Positions 49,401 through 60,700 of a stretch of DNA of 64,000 nucleotides are shown here, piece after piece. The notes under the pieces are model-generated. The model worked only from the letters and a program-made list of their open reading frames with translations. It searched no databases and was not told where the DNA came from. This stretch comes from Posidonia oceanica (lineage: Eukaryota > Streptophyta > Magnoliopsida > Alismatales > Posidoniaceae). The translations under genes and the position numbers were made by a program. Location of the stretch: the NCBI GenBank assembly GCA_037176725.1, contig JAZBRS010000074.1:63492001-63556000 (forward strand), read 5' to 3'. Every line of letters starts with the position of its first letter. Position 1 is the stretch's first letter.

Positions 49401-49560
49401 CTTTTGCCCATTTTTGTAGTAAAATAGGTATTAATTTCAGGATAATATTGAAAGGAAAGAATTTCTTAATACCATTCAGTCACAGCATTCCTTGCCTCAG
49501 TTGGACTTAGATGCTGATAAGGCCTTGATGGATCTCTTTGGAGATTTATCGTTTTAAAAT
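46444..49560 (+). pseudogene. LINE2 ORF1 (DUF4283, zinc knuckles)
   Basis: A single frame runs from MGKYPSFWWRKLRKKG (46444) to about 49200 and is broken only by stop codons (46762, 47068, 47740, 47941, 48595, 48925). The frame then shifts by one and continues to about 49510. Parts: a Ser/Pro-rich N-terminal region; a CCHC knuckle pair KCFKCGLLGHKKASCRFKDL and CFRYKLPDHAAPLC (47800-47915), whose second knuckle has Tyr for a Cys; and a DUF4283 domain with APGVTKDELEVHFLSHWP, GKFLLKFSSSTARDEVLKT and WIRLEGIPHHLWNVNLFH (48060-48350). A C-terminal part ends with NIFSWDSYDTFAHFCSKIGI, also present in LINE4 as SILTWNSNADFNEFCTKIGI. The protein would bind element RNA. Confidence 0.85.
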
Positions 49561-49572
49561 CGGGTGGATATT

Positions 49573-52500
49573 ATGATAATTCTAGCCTGGAATATTAGAG
49601 GGCTGGGAAGTAGTTGTAAACGTAGGGAAGTTAGAAATGTGGTTAGGAGGTTTAAATGTGACTTTCTCATCCTTTGTGAAACTAACTTGGCTTCCCCTTC
49701 TCCTGCCTTGCTGAGAGCCATCGGTGGGGGGAGGCTTAAAAGTTGAGAGGTCCTTCCCTCTCAAGGAGCCTCCAGTGGAATTATTATAGGTTGGAACTCA
49801 GTCCTGTGTGTTAAAGTGGATCAGTGTCTTGGCTCCTTTTCGCTCTCAGTTAAATCGATCAATCAGGGGGACAATCTTGAGTGGTGGCTGACTAGGATCT
49901 ATGGACCCTACGCAGCTCCTCTTAAACCTGATTTTCTGGCAAAGTTGAGTCATCTTCAGCCAGTAGCATCTTCCATATGGGTCATGGGCGGGGATTTTAA
50001 TATTTCCAGATATTCTCATGAACACTCGGTCCGACCCTGGATGTCCCCTATTATGACAGAATTCAATAACTTTATTGCTTCAGCTGGCCTTATTGATTTC
50101 TCTCCTAACAACTGTCAATACACATGGTCTAAATTTCAAGCCATCTCGACCATGGTCAAACTAGATAGATTCTTGGTCTCTCCGGGCTGGAAAGCACATT
50201 TTCCTTGATCGGTCTGTAATGGGAAAGCTCGAATAATATCAGACCATATCCCGATTTGTCTGGACACCCAACCCCCTAGTTGGGGCCCTTTCCCATTTAA
50301 ATTCTATAAATCTTGGCTTTGCAAGGAGGGATTTGAGAACTTTGTTAACAATCTTCTCCTCAGCTTTGCTAGAGGGGCTGATGCCATCCCAACATTGGCT
50401 GCTAAGTTTAAAATGTCTAAATTGGCAATTAAAGAGTGGTTGTCATATAGAAGGTTTGATCATCAGGCTAGATTGATTGAAATTGAAAACCTGATCCAAG
50501 GGTTTGACCTCCTGGCTGAATCAGGTCCTTTACCCCAGGCAGATCTTAATAGGAAACATCAACTTAGATCTGAACACTTTAATATTCTTCGTGAGCTTGA
50601 GATGTACTGGAAGCAGAGGTCTAGAATTCAATGGCTAAAGGAAGGTGACCTTAATACTGCCTTTTTTCACAAGATGGTTAACCTTAGAAGGCGGATCAAT
50701 AATATTTCTTCTTTGTCTATTGATGGAATTTTCTTGGAGTCACCTGTAGCCATCTCCATAGAAATTGAGAATTTTTTCAGAAACCTTTACAACAAGCCTG
50801 CCTCTCAGGCTCTGTCTCTTAATTGGGATCTTCTATTCCCTGTCAAAATTAGGGAGCTTGCTTCTTTGGTGGCCCCTTTCTCTGAAGAAGAGATTAAAAA
50901 AAGTGTAGATGCATTGCCTAGGGATAAATCTCCTGAACCGGATGGCTTTCCCTTATGCTTTTTCTAGCATTTCTGGCAGAATTTGAAGTCTGATATTATT
51001 GAGATGTTTGACCAGTTCTTCCAGGCTAGTGACGTCAATACGCTCAAGTGTATTAATTAGACCTTCATCACTTTGATCCCTAAAAAGTCTCATGCTGAGA
51101 AAGTACAAGACTTTAGGTCTATTAGTCTGCTTAATAGCAGTTACAAAATAATCTCCAAATGTCTTGCTAGTAGGCTTTGTCCCATTCTTAATGAACTTTT
51201 GGACGAGTCTCAAAGTGCATTTCTCCCGGACAGAAGCATTAGTGATTACTTCTTAGTGGCTCAGGAGACTCTCCACTTTATGAACTCTTCCCACTCCCTT
51301 GGCCTGCTCTTAAAGCTTGATTTTGAAAAAGCTTTCGATAATGTCAATTGGGAGTTTCTTCTTAACTCTTTGGTTGGATTGGGTTGTGATAATACATGGG
51401 TTAACTGGATCAAGATGTGCATCAGTTCAGCCAGATTCTCTGTTTTAATCAATGGTTCTCCCAGGGGTTTCTTCGAGGCCTCTAATGGACTTAAGCAAGG
51501 AGACCCTCTCTCCCCACATTTATTTATAGTAGTGGCTCATGTCCTTAATAGAATGCTGGCCTTGGGAGTGTTTAATAATCTAATATCGGGAATCCAGTTT
51601 CCTAATGGGGGGCCCCAGGTACTTAATATACAATATGCGGATGACACTCTCCTCTTCCTGTCCATTGAGGAGCAAGGAATTATCAACCTCAAAAGAATTC
51701 TGAGATGCTTTCAAGTCTGTTCTGGGCTTAAGATAAATTTTGGTAAATCCTCTATTACTGGTATTCAAGTGCCGGAGGACCATGTGCTAAGATTTAGCTC
51801 TATTCTCTGGTGCACTCCTTCTGCCTTACTGGTGGTTTATTTGGGGTTACCTCTTCACCTAAAAAAAACAACCTTCAAGGACTGGGCACCAGTATTGGAT
51901 AAAATTATTGCTGAGTTGGAATCCTAGAAGGCAACCTCTCTTAGCAAGGGAGGTAGGCTTACCCTTATTAACTCTGTGCTTTTAGCCAATCTTACCTATT
52001 ACTTGTCTGTGCTGCATAGGCCCAAAAGGGTGGAAGTAGCAATAGACTGAATCTGCAGGCAATTTCTGTGGAAGAACTTCTCATCTGCCAATTCAGGATA
52101 TTCTTTGGTAGGATGGCAAAATATTTGCCGTAGTAAAGGGCAAGATGGTCTTGGCATTATCAACCACAGTAACTTTAACCTAGCCCTTAAATGTAAACAT
52201 ATGTGGAAGCTTATGGATGACTCGAAGAAGCTCAAATGGCCTAGTCTTGTCCTTAGTAGATATTGCTCTTCGAACAATATTGGAGCCATCCTTAACCGTG
52301 CCTCCAACGGCTCCTCACCTTTTTGGAGAGAACTGAAAAAATGTTTCCCTGTGATTAATATGCTATCCTCTGTCTTTATTGAAAATGGGAAAAATACTAT
52401 ATTTTGGGAGCATAAATGGTTTAGGAATAGGACGCTGAAGCATGAGTGGCCTTTTATATACTCTTTCACTCGAAAATAAAAATGCTCAGTGGACTCATTG

Positions 52501-53337
52501 CACTTGAATTATGCTAATTGGCAGTTAGACGTTTTTACCGTGAACCATGAAGCCTTACTTTCCATTCTTCAGTTGAGTTGCATGAGTTTATAGAATGCAT
52601 GGAATCTTTGCAGCTTCAGTTGGGAAAAGATAAGTGGAATGGGCTCTAACTGCCAATAAGCTCTTCTCAGTCAAGAGCCGTTACAACTTCCTCAATGATG
52701 GGGGACTGAGATCTCGCCTATCAGCGGATATTTGGCAGGTTGCTGCTCCCTATAAAATTAAGATCTTCGTCTGGCTAGCAACTCATGATAAAATCTTATC
52801 CTGAGAAAATCTTGGTAAACGGGGGTGGCCTGGGCCTTAAGGTTGTGCAACATGTGGTTGCAGCTTGGAAACTAATAGCTATATCTTCCTGCGGTGCCCA
52901 GTCGTTGTTCGCATTTGGGAATTCTTTATTTCTAACTCAGGTAGTGCTTTGGACACCAATATTGCAAATGTTTTCTCTTTATTTGAGCACTCTAAGTTCA
53001 ATGTTTCTAGGCAATGTTGGTGTATTTTGGTCTTTGCCATTCTTTGGACTATTTGGCTTAATAGGAATGCTGCTATCTTCAGAAATACTAGTTTTAATTT
53101 AGCTTCCTCTTTCTTCAACATTTTTCACTTGGCATTGTTGTGGGATGGTATCCTCTTAGGTATGTAGGTGGTTGCATCTTCGGCTACGCAAGCTATCCAA
53201 TTAATTCAGCAGGAATGAGACTTTTCTCAGGTGGTGCAAATCACTTCTAACGAAACGGATGCGGTGTCGGACGATCTCATTATTATTTCAGATATTCCTG
53301 ATCTGGGCCCTTATGCTCCAGACGTTGCTAATATTTA
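49573..53337 (+). pseudogene. LINE2 ORF2 (endonuclease, reverse transcriptase, zf-RVT)
   Basis: One frame stays open from 49573 to 52479 apart from stops at 49744, 50206, 50965, 51058, 51925, 52048 and 52477. Endonuclease: ILAWNIRGLG (Asn), ILCETNL (Glu), MGGDFNISRYSHEHS, RIISDHIPI (50230). Linker: QRSRIQWLKEGDLNTAFFH. Reverse transcriptase: EEEIKKSVDALPRDKSPEPDG, KVQDFRSISLLNSSYKIISK, ESQSAFLPDRSISD, LLKLDFEKAFDNVNW (motif A), GLKQGDPLSPHLFIV (motif B), IQYADDTLLF (YADD at 51634-51645). The zf-RVT region (52480-53150) is in shifted frames: VWLATHDKILS and CATCGCSLETNSYIFLRCP. All catalytic residues seen are retained. It is a recent but inactive copy. Confidence 0.92.
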
Positions 53338-53667
53338 ATTTGGTCTATAATCTTAAGAGTTTCCTACTGATACTTCGATACACTGGTACTTCGTAATTTA
53401 GTTCTTATGTTGGACTTGGCAGGATGGGTGGTGGTCAAACACTCTCTGTTTGGCCTCTATTTTTATTTTGCTTTGAAACTTTGCTCTTGTCATTTAGTGG
53501 ATGGATTCTTCCTGACCTCATGAATGGATTTGTTTTTTGTCTCTCATGTCTCATCCTTGGCTTGGGTTTTTATAATTCAATTTTTTGTAATTCTTGCTTG
53601 ACACTTATAGTTAAGTTTTTATCAATAGAATTTTAAACCGTTTAAAAAAAAAACAACCTCAATGTCG

Positions 53668-54303
53668 ATTTAATCTTAGACGTTAAAAAAAAATATTGAT
53701 AAGCTGTGAGCCCATAGGCGGCATGTGATCGTCAGAGTTTATAGTTTGGAAATAAAGTTGCTAATAAATTATATTTTAATAAAATACCCTAATAAAAACG
53801 GAACTATAGAAAAAAAAAGAAAAGAAAATGCTCATGACAACTACTCGGGTCTAGATCCGAATCCGACTACAACGCATCTTGCCGTCTCCGGTCAATATCC
53901 ACAAAACACAAAACAGAACAAATGGCTTTTCATAACCAAGCCGAAGTCTTTCTCCCTTTCTTTCCTCTGTGGCCCTTCAACTATCCTTCCTCCTCCAAAT
54001 CCCCAAAACCACCATCTCAGGTACGATTCCTCCCCAAATACTCAATCACCACCATCTCCACACCAATCCCACCCTATCTATGCTGTTCGATCCTGCTACC
54101 TCCTCAATGATCTCGGGTTTCTCCCACTTTCTCCCGTCGAGGAAACCCTAGCTCGTCGTCCCTTTCCCTATGTAATAGACAAGAACACGGCTGTGGCGGT
54201 GGAGGCGGCGGCGTTACACCAGTAAGGCTGATGAATATTTGGCGTGGTGGTCTTTCTAGGGTTTCCGGCGTTGCGGGCGTGGGAGAAAGATGGGATCTTT
54301 ATT
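53668..54303 (+). promoter_or_regulatory. Upstream region and probable 5' UTR of the RING gene
   Basis: All that separates the LINE2 target duplication from the gene. An AT-rich part (53745-53825, including TATATTTTAATAAAATACC) could hold a TATA element. A C/T-rich part follows (53930-54170). A splice-donor match CAGGTACGA at about 54017 and an acceptor match TTTCTTTCTAGGG-like sequence ending near 54264 (GGTCTTTCTAG) could bound a 5'-UTR intron of about 245 bp. None of this is proven from sequence alone. Confidence 0.5.
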
Positions 54304-56298
54304 ATGATGATGGCAGATGAGGGAAATGAGAGGAGGAGGACTATGGATCTAAATTTGTACCTCGGCCTTCCGCTCTCCCCACTCCCGCACATCCCTGACC
54401 TCGGATCCGATCTCGCCCTTGGGTCCGTGCCGTCGCCGCGGCCGCCTCTCCCGGCTGCCGATATGGAGGAGGATCCTCACATGCCCTACACCCCTTCGCC
54501 TATTGTGGTAGATGAAGAAGAAGAGGAGGAAGAAGACCCAGCCTCTCCTGATATCTCCTCATACCTCCCTTCTAGTAGCTTCAATCTCGAATTCACACCG
54601 TCTCCGCTTCCTTTCCATCCCATTGTCGTTTTCCCGCCATACTCTCCATCGTCGTATGGTCGGTCCCCGCCAGCTGCGAATGAGGTTGGGGATGGGGCGT
54701 CCGGTGTGCCGTATACCCCGCCGCCTTCGGTTGGGATTGCCGATGAGTCTATGGATGTAGATGACCCTCTGCTGCTCCGCCCTTATGATCGTCCTCGTCC
54801 GGTTGTGACCAGCACCCCTCCTCAGGTTCATGGTGGAGTGGAGCCGTACCAGCCGACTCCTGTGCAGGCGGCAGCGGTTGAGATCGCTAGTCAAGATGGT
54901 GATGGTGGCTCGTCTTCTCGCCAGGAAGCTTTCAGAAGTCAGGAATTCAGGTTCCGTAGATTGATCGAGTCGGATCGGAGGGTCAGGGCTAGGGAAGGCA
55001 GGCGATTCAGGTCCTCACTTCCATATAGAGACCGGACTGTTGCTTTCGGCGCGGCTGGGTTTCCGACCGCAGAGCAGCATTTGCATGCGGTGCTTGCCGA
55101 GCGGCCGTTTGAAACTTCAGGGAAGAATAAAGTGAACGACGATGGCATCAACAATGATGGTTTGGGAGAGGAAAAGGAGGAGAAAAGTGGGAGTGCAGTC
55201 AATTTTGAGTGCAATATCTGCTATGATGTAGCTAAAGAGCCAGTTGTTACTTCCTGTGGCCATTTGTTTTGCTGGCCATGTTTGTATCAATGGCTGCATC
55301 ACTATTCTGACCACAAGGAGTGCCCTGCATGCAAGGGACAGGTGATTGAAGCGAACATCACTCCCATATATGGACGGGGGAGTTCGGAAGATGTAGTTGA
55401 AGTGAAAGCTGGTGGCAACGGGGATCCTGATTTAAAAATACCCCCAAGACCCCGTGGCCGTAGATTCGAGAGCCTAAGACAGCAGATACAAAGACCCATC
55501 TCAAGAAGACCCGGGGAAGGGGTTGCTGACCCATTCAGGCGTAGTATCATGGGTGAAGAACTTTTCAACATGGGTAGGCTTGAAGGACTTATGGACCCAA
55601 GGCTAAGTGTTATAGCGGGAAGGTTGGAGGAAGGAGTTTCCAATCCACCGAGACATAATTTAGATCAAGGGATGCAAACTGGGATTAGATCAGAGGGGCA
55701 TTTGAGCCCTGCCGTGCAGCAGTTGCTGGACCATGGCAGCAGAGTTGTTACCAGAATCAGGGGTCGCAGGTTGCTAAGAACCGATGACCGCGAAGCAAGA
55801 CTAAACCCTATAAATGTGATTTCAAGGGTTGGTGCATTAGCCCAGCAAGCTGCAAATCCAGGTTTTGTTCCCAATGATGGAATCGATTCTCTTAACCGTT
55901 ACTCTCTCGACATGGCCGCAACGGAGAGATTGGCTGCAATTCGTGCTGATCTGAATATGTTGTTGGTCACTACATTTGCCCGTGATGGTAGTCATTCTCT
56001 TCCCTCCACTTTGCCAGCTGATCCTCAGAATCCTGAAGCTCCAGGACTGACAAATTCTCAGAATCCTGGGACTCTTAATGCTCAGCTTCCTGTGGGAGCA
56101 ACACAATCTGCAGATCAGGCCTCTGCCTCTAGTACCATGGCTGTTATACAGGATGATGCTGGTGCTACAGATACTTCTGCTGAACCTAGCAGAGCGGGAT
56201 CGTCTAGGCCATCAAGAAGAAGAGGAAGGAACAACGCATCTGGTGCTTTCGATGTTGATGGAGTTATACACACCAACAAGAGGAGAAGACTGAACTGA
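54304..56298 (+). CDS. RING-finger (C3HC4) E3 ubiquitin ligase, RMA/RNF185-like RING, nuclear type
   Basis: This intronless coding region of 664 residues is the only intact gene in the window. From ATG 54304 the C3HC4 RING finger is C303-x2-C306-x11-C318-x-H320-x2-C323-x2-C326-x13-C340-x2-C343, with CGHLFCWPCLYQWL typical of RMA/RNF5/RNF185 ligases; such domains recruit an E2 and pass ubiquitin to a substrate. Unlike RMA proteins it has no C-terminal membrane helix. It carries RRRGR (638-642) and ends KRRRLN, so a nuclear role is inferred. The N-terminus has DLNLYLGL (15-22), which fits an LxLxL (EAR-like) repressor motif. An acidic run (70-78), Pro-rich spacers and an Arg-rich helix (RRLIESDRRVRAREGRR) follow. 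GC is high at the 5' end. The frame is open from ATG 54244, but the extra 20 residues look like translated leader or intron; ATG 54310 or 54343 (MDLNLYLGL) are alternative starts. Substrate unknown. Confidence 0.92.
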   Translation: MMMADEGNERRRTMDLNLYLGLPLSPLPHIPDLGSDLALGSVPSPRPPLPAADMEEDPHMPYTPSPIVVDEEEEEEEDPASPDISSYLPSSSFNLEFTPSPLPFHPIVVFPPYSPSSYGRSPPAANEVGDGASGVPYTPPPSVGIADESMDVDDPLLLRPYDRPRPVVTSTPPQVHGGVEPYQPTPVQAAAVEIASQDGDGGSSSRQEAFRSQEFRFRRLIESDRRVRAREGRRFRSSLPYRDRTVAFGAAGFPTAEQHLHAVLAERPFETSGKNKVNDDGINNDGLGEEKEEKSGSAVNFECNICYDVAKEPVVTSCGHLFCWPCLYQWLHHYSDHKECPACKGQVIEANITPIYGRGSSEDVVEVKAGGNGDPDLKIPPRPRGRRFESLRQQIQRPISRRPGEGVADPFRRSIMGEELFNMGRLEGLMDPRLSVIAGRLEEGVSNPPRHNLDQGMQTGIRSEGHLSPAVQQLLDHGSRVVTRIRGRRLLRTDDREARLNPINVISRVGALAQQAANPGFVPNDGIDSLNRYSLDMAATERLAAIRADLNMLLVTTFARDGSHSLPSTLPADPQNPEAPGLTNSQNPGTLNAQLPVGATQSADQASASSTMAVIQDDAGATDTSAEPSRAGSSRPSRRRGRNNASGAFDVDGVIHTNKRRRLN

Positions 56299-56830
56299 AT
56301 CTCCTCAAATTTATACTCTCAGGTGAAGGTTCAATAACGTTCTTCTCACGTGCTTTTAGTGTGGCACTGAAATTCTTCAGTTAAGTGAGCTTAATCCATG
56401 GACCACGCTTAACTGTTTGCTTAGTTGAGATGTACTACCCATGTAGTTTGTAAGTTTTAGTAATTGTCTTTACTCCCAGCTCTTTATTTATGACCCCTTC
56501 GAAACACAGGTTTTGTTGAGTATGCAAGTAGTTTGAACAAGGCTATTTCATGACATGGGCTATAGTTATTCTCGTGTTTGGATGTCGGGAAAAAATTTGA
56601 CTGGTTTTTGTTTCGGATCTGTAGGGGTTTCTTCGGAGATTATCTTTATTATAGTGTCTTGATATAACAGAATAAAAAAAGAGATCATGATTCTGAGTCA
56701 TAATACCCTGGAATTGCATGTGTATAGAGTGGCTCGTGAGTCAAGTCATATCTGTAGTTGTGTTCGTCCTTGATATAAAATAAATGTTATGGTAATTTCA
56801 TCTCACATTGGACTTATTTTAGATGTACAC
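56299..56830 (+). terminator. Probable 3' UTR and polyadenylation region of the RING gene
   Basis: Follows the stop codon TGA. AATAAA occurs at 56671-56676 (AGAATAAAAAAAGAG) and again in AAAATAAATG near 56778; T-rich sequence lies upstream. Plant polyadenylation signals are loose, so the exact site is not claimed. Confidence 0.45.
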
Positions 56831-57389
56831 CCAGCTCTTTATGTATATAGGGAGTGGATTTGGTGTGTACTTGTCCTTATCTGAATATTTAAGAAACAAC
56901 TCTAAAAACATATAAATTGCATGGATTTTATTTTAGATTCGCTTAAATTGCTTATGCATAAATTTTCAAGTCATTTGTAGACTTCTAACATATAAATTTT
57001 GTTTAAACAATGAAATTCGTCAAAATATTGAAATTTAATGTATTTACATGGCAAAATTGAAATTTTACATATTCTACGGGAACACTGAAACTTTACGTGT
57101 ATTTTATAAACATTGAAGTTTTCTAAATTGTCTTTAAATCTCTTAAATAAAGACATGTCCTTATCTGAAGTTGTCTATGTATACACAGAAATGCTCATTT
57201 GGACTCATGAACATCTTGTAGACGTAACAAATGATGATACATGCCAACTTTTGAATTTGTTAAGATAAACTAGTTGAGCTAAGCAAAGGATAGCTCGTTC
57301 AAGTTCGGCTAGTTTGCACGTTTAAGGTGGTTCATTCGTTTAAATTAGAGTATGTCTATACCATAAACTTTAGGTGCCTTGGTGATTTT
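56831..57389. other. AT-rich spacer with a degenerate 25-30-bp repeat
   Basis: Between 57005 and 57125 the motif (A/C)A(A/T)TGAAATTT(T/A)A or a close variant recurs about five times at 25-30-bp intervals. No gene is visible. The sequence GGTGCCTTGGTGA just before the T tract at 57385 should be one copy of the LINE4 target duplication; the other would lie beyond the window. Confidence 0.45.
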
Positions 57390-57799
57390 TTTCTTTTTTT
57401 GGCAAATGGTAATAACCTTATATTAATATATCACTTGACTATAAGTACCACTATCAAGCTACAATAAAAAGATAATGTTTTCATATACAGGATCACAAAA
57501 ATCTATCCCAAGGTAGAGAAGAGAATAGCAACTATAATTACTAATAATGTTTAGATCATAGAAATAAGTTTAATAACACAAAAAAAGGTCAAGAAGAGGA
57601 TAGCCAATTAGAAGTTAAAAGTCAAAATCGCCAAAAAGCTTTTCAATTGCTCGAAACTAGTCAATTACCAGATCTATTTGAAGGAGTTAGAGGATTATAA
57701 GCAGACAGATTTGGGCCTCCAGGAGTCATGGAAATACCAATGGAAGTGGCGATAGCTTAAGTTGCATGGTTTGCTTGAGTTTGGTCTCACTCTTGCTGC

Positions 57800-60700
57800 A
57801 TATGCATCTTTGCCCAACTAGTCATTAGATTTAAAATTTGAAATAATATTGAAGATAAATTCCTACATTGATTTCTAAAAATCATAGAATTCTTATTCAG
57901 CCACATACACTAAATAACAGCTAAAACGAGCATGTTCCAGTAATACAAACTTAAATTAAACTTAACACAAGTAAACAAGAAGAAGATATCATTGATATGG
58001 ATATTGTTGATGCAGTCATAATTATGCAGAAAAAAGTTCCAAATTGTCAAGGCAACCTACAAAAAAATATGAGTTGTAGGTTTCAAATCATATCTACCAA
58101 AAGCACAATGAATTGGGTCAATCCACCCTTTCCTAATAAAATTTTCTCTAGATAGAATTTTATCGTGTGAACTAAGTCATGTAAAAAATTTTATTTTCAA
58201 TGACACAAAATTTTTCCAAATATTATGTATGAATTGGGATCTAAGTCATCCATCATTTAACAGAACATAGCAACTCTTGACCAAAAAAATATTATCTATT
58301 GTGAGAGTCCATCGCATATTGTCCTCAAGACTTAACTCAAGGAACTCCAAAATATTAACAAATTGATGCAGCTGTGAAGAAATTTGGTTGGCATTAAAGG
58401 ATCTAATATTGTAATACCAAAGTGATTTGTTCTGAATTTTGAAAGCATTCTATTCACAGTATATTTCTTATTTATAGAAATATAGTATAGATCAAGTAAG
58501 GCATATTTCAAAGTAATGTTGTTGACCCACTTGCTTTACCAAAAAAATAAATTTTTTCTCATTATTCACACTAAATAAAGAGAAGGTATTTACAATAGGA
58601 AAGCAAGCTTTAAGTTCTTGCCAAAGTGGAGAAGCATTGTTTGACGCTACATTTAAAAGGACTCCCGACTGATTGCGAAAGAAATATTTACTTTTAATTA
58701 GCTCAGGCTACTTGAGGTGCAGATTGTTTGCAATCTATGGTCAAAGCAGTTTACATTTTAATGCAATGCCAAAATTCCTTATATTAATAATACCCAACCC
58801 ATCCTGTTCCTTGCTTCTACAAATATTATGCTACTTGGCCAAATAATAACCTCTAGTAGCATTTGAATAGAACTTCCAAAGGAACCGGTGGCGGATTCTG
58901 TTGTGCTCCACCTTCAATGGGAGGTGAAGGACAGATAAGTAATAGGTGGGGATTGCTGACAAGACAGAGTTAACTAGAGTTAATCTACCTCCAATGGATA
59001 AATATTTGGCCTTCCAAATGTCTAACTTGGCCGTAAGTTTGTCTAATACTGATGACCAATTGATATAGGATGCCATCTTGTAGTGCAGAGGCAAGTCCAA
59101 GTATTTGATTGGAAGTGATAGCATTACACCCCAGAATATCATAGAACCTATTGAGCAACGTCTTGTGGAATACCAATTCCTATGAAAGATGATTTACTGA
59201 AGTTTATTTTCAAGCAAGAGCTTGTCTGAAAGCAACAAAGTATTCTTTTGAAGTTAATCACACACTCCTTAGTGGGGGCTAGATTGGCATATTGGATGTT
59301 TATTGCATTAGGACCAGAATAGGGGAATTGGATTCCTGTAATAAGCTTATTCTTTCTCTCAAGTGCTAGCATTCTATCAAGTATGTGGGTGGCAACAATT
59401 AATAAAAGTGGGGATAGATGATCACCTTGTCAAAGACCATTGGAGGCCCCAAAGAACCCATTGGGAGATCCATTCACTAATATGGAGAATTTGCTTGTAC
59501 TAATACACATCCTGATCCATTTAATCTATTTTTCTCCACATCCTAGTCCTCTAAGTGTGTTAATGATAAAATCCCAGTTGACATTATCGAAGGCCTTCTC
59601 AAAGTCAAGTTTGAGCATAATACTAGAAATATGAGAAGTGTGCATAAAATGCTGCGTTTCTTGAGTAACAAAAAAACAATCGCTAATGTTGCACCCCGGG
59701 AGGAAGGCACATTGGGAATCATCCAATAATGAATTTAAGATAGGACTAAATCTTGTTGCTAGACTTTTGGAGATTATCTTATAGCTACTATTTAGTAGGC
59801 TAATAGGACGATAGTCCTGAATTTTTACTACCGTTGTTTTTTTTGGAATAAGGATAATGAAGGTTTGATTAACACTCATCAAAGCGTTAATATTATCTGT
59901 TTGATAAAAATAGTAACACTTCAAAGATATCTCTCTTAATATCATCCCAAAAATGATGGTACAAACATAAAGGGAATCCATTAGGCCTTGGAGATTTTTC
60001 CCCAGGCAAAGAAAAGACATTTCTCTTTATCTCTTCCTCCGAAAGATATCCTTCCAGAATATAGGAGTTTGAAATTTTCCTTGGTAGCAAGAGATCCCAG
60101 TTGAAATCAACCATGGAACACTGGGTCTTATTGAACAGGGCTAGGAATTATTGTTCAATACAATTACAAATTGTTGTAGGAGAATCAATATACACATTAT
60201 TTACAAGAAGCGATGATATTGTATTAACTCTTTTCCTATCATTTGCCACTTTATGAAAAAATGCAGTATTAAGATCTCCTTCCTTCAGTCATTGGACTCT
60301 AGATCGTTGCTTCTAATATATTTCTTGTTCAAAAAGAATATTATAATGCTCATTTCTAAGCTCTTGCTTCCTATGCCATACATCTATGTGGATAGGGAGG
60401 GACTCAGCTTGAATATCCATATCATGAATCAAAGTTTTAATTTCCAGCAGTCTGGTACTCCGATTTACCCTTCTAGATGGGATCCAACCTTTGATAGCTA
60501 GCTTGACCACTTTTAACTTATGAGCTAACCTATCAATAGGACAGGCTGTGGAGGAAAAAGTCGATATACAATTCTTGACAAGATTATTAAATCCCTCTAA
60601 AGAAAGCCAGGATTTATAAAATTTAAAGGGAAAAGGACCCCACCCTGGTGGAACTGTATCAAGCAGATTGGTATGTGGTCTGATATTACTCGGGCTTTGC

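Larger units (their letters stand above)
46042..53651 (+). mobile_element. LINE2: full-length L1-type LINE with 16-bp TSD
   Basis: AACAACCTCAATGTCG occurs at 46026-46041 and again at 53652-53667, directly after the A tail (53644-53651), so both ends are fixed to the base apart from A-tail ambiguity. Length is 7610 bp. It has a GC-rich 5' UTR (46042-46440), ORF1 and ORF2. It inserted 2 bp beyond the LINE1 duplication (46017-46024), and the 5' ends of the two LINEs face each other 25 bp apart. No RNase H domain follows the zf-RVT part, unlike LINE1. Damage is mostly nonsense codons rather than indels. Confidence 0.95.
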
